Shown here piece after piece: positions 36,183 to 36,603 of a stretch of DNA of 36,603 nt (its first letter is position 1; each line of letters opens with the position of its first letter). The translations under genes were made by a program, and so were the position numbers. The DNA is taken from positions 1 to 36,603 of the IMG/VR virus record IMGVR_UViG_3300037504_000820. One strand, 5' to 3'. This stretch comes from a virus. The notes under the pieces are model-generated. The model was not told where the DNA came from. It did no database searches and saw only the letters and a list, made by a program, of their open reading frames with translations.

Positions 36183-36603
36183 ATGACCGATCTAACCCAA
36201 AACATTATCGATCAATCCAACCCCCGCCGATATTTCACTATTATCGAAAATATGGCTGATGACGATCTCGGTGTTTACGAGTACCGTCTCTTGGCGCATT
36301 ACAAGCGAGTATGCGGCGCAAATGGAGGACAATGCACCGAAAGCGTTCGAAAAATCGCCAGTCGATGCAAAATGTCAACCGGACAAGTATCGAAATCGCG
36401 CCGAGAGCTTGAACGGCAGGGGTGGATTAATTGCACCACTCACAGTCATCTCAGTGAAGATGGGAAGTCAATCATTGACGGTATTTCCGTAACGCTAGTT
36501 GATCGCATGATCGAAAATGTGATGCGGTACACCCCTTCACAGAGTGAAGACCCTGTTCATGGAGTGAACGGGGGTGTTCATGGAGTGAAACAAAGAAGAA
36601 CTA
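36183..36603 (+). CDS. Helix-turn-helix replication initiator/organizer (3' cut)
   Basis: This frame runs from ATG 36183 to the window end without a stop: 140 residues seen, C-terminus missing. Residues about 30-85 are a winged helix-turn-helix as in phage replisome organizers: LGVYEYRLLAHYKRVCG, SVRKIASRCKMSTGQVSKSRRELERQGWI. It is followed by TPSQSEDPVHGVNGGVHGV, in which three DNA repeats lie. GGAGGA ribosome site at 36170-36175. It would bind the origin and recruit helicase/primase. Another HTH regulator is possible, but the internal iterons fit an initiator with an origin inside its own gene, as in lambda gene O. Confidence 0.65.
   Translation, partial: MTDLTQNIIDQSNPRRYFTIIENMADDDLGVYEYRLLAHYKRVCGANGGQCTESVRKIASRCKMSTGQVSKSRRELERQGWINCTTHSHLSEDGKSIIDGISVTLVDRMIENVMRYTPSQSEDPVHGVNGGVHGVKQRRT
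36536..36589. repeat. Three 13-bp iterons, candidate replication origin
   Basis: TTCACAGAGTGAA (36536-36548), TTCATGGAGTGAA (36556-36568) and TTCATGGAGTGAA (36577-36589) have a start-to-start distance of 20 and 21 bp, about two DNA turns. The sites are partly palindromic (TTCA...TGAA). More copies may follow past the window. They lie in the initiator coding region. Confidence 0.6.

Noticed and set aside
36259-36492. A second open frame inside the initiator gene
   Set aside because: It is a frame shadow: the frame from ATG 36183 has the strong ribosome site and the HTH pattern.

Overview
The window reads as one tailed-phage (siphovirus-like) genome or prophage of about 50% GC with tightly packed, mostly ATGA-overlapping genes. 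No host marker is decisive. A lipoprotein with a Thr/Pro-rich linker before an SH3b domain (23261-23641) weakly suggests a Chloroflexota-type host; this is inference only. No integrase, endolysin, DNA polymerase or lytic-lysogenic partner (excisionase) is visible, and the right end is cut inside a gene, so the genome is incomplete here.

Layout. (1) 1-263: tail of an unidentified gene and a collapsed ParB-like/DNA-methyltransferase remnant. (2) 286-9463: packaging and head module, rightward: small and large terminase, portal, MuF-like minor head protein, prohead protease with scaffold-like tail, decoration-like protein, HK97-fold major capsid protein, then connector proteins. (3) 9460-13416: an inserted cargo block of a small membrane protein, a small unknown, three glycosyltransferases and a SAM methyltransferase, placed between the connector genes and the tail-completion gene. 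(4) 13400-22292: tail module: HK97 gp10-like protein, tail terminator, two tail-tube-like proteins, tail assembly chaperone pair with a probable frameshift, tape measure, a large hub protein, a LamG-like lectin and other tip proteins. (5) 22379-23641: two membrane proteins and an SH3b lipoprotein, possibly lysis or lysogenic-conversion functions.

(6) 23630-27273, leftward: the most unusual part. Six overlapping genes run regulator (XRE) - csf1 - cas11-like - csf2 - csf3 - cysH-like. This is the gene set and order of a type IV-B CRISPR-Cas system with its characteristic CysH-like partner. No CRISPR array, Cas1/Cas2, Cas6/Csf5 or DinG helicase is present in the window, as is usual for IV-B. The operon is headed by a phage-repressor-like regulator and faces the early genes across two near-perfect sigma70 promoters (TTGACA-17-TAAAAT and TTGACA-17-TATGAT). 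These promoters are mirror copies of one another: a 20-bp inverted repeat with 17/20 identity. The arrangement resembles a lysogeny switch that has the IV-B effector wired into its repressor side.

(7) 27449-36603, rightward early region: small unknowns, a 500-aa unknown, an SF1 UvrD-like helicase with a zinc ribbon, a short gene with an A_AAA_AAG slippery heptamer, a RecT/Red-beta-like annealing protein candidate, a DUF6745-like protein carrying a 9-bp tandem repeat, its small partner, a tRNA-Thr(UGU), three small unknowns, a promoter with a structured attenuator-like leader, and the start of an HTH replication initiator whose gene contains three 13-bp iterons at 20-21 bp spacing (candidate origin).
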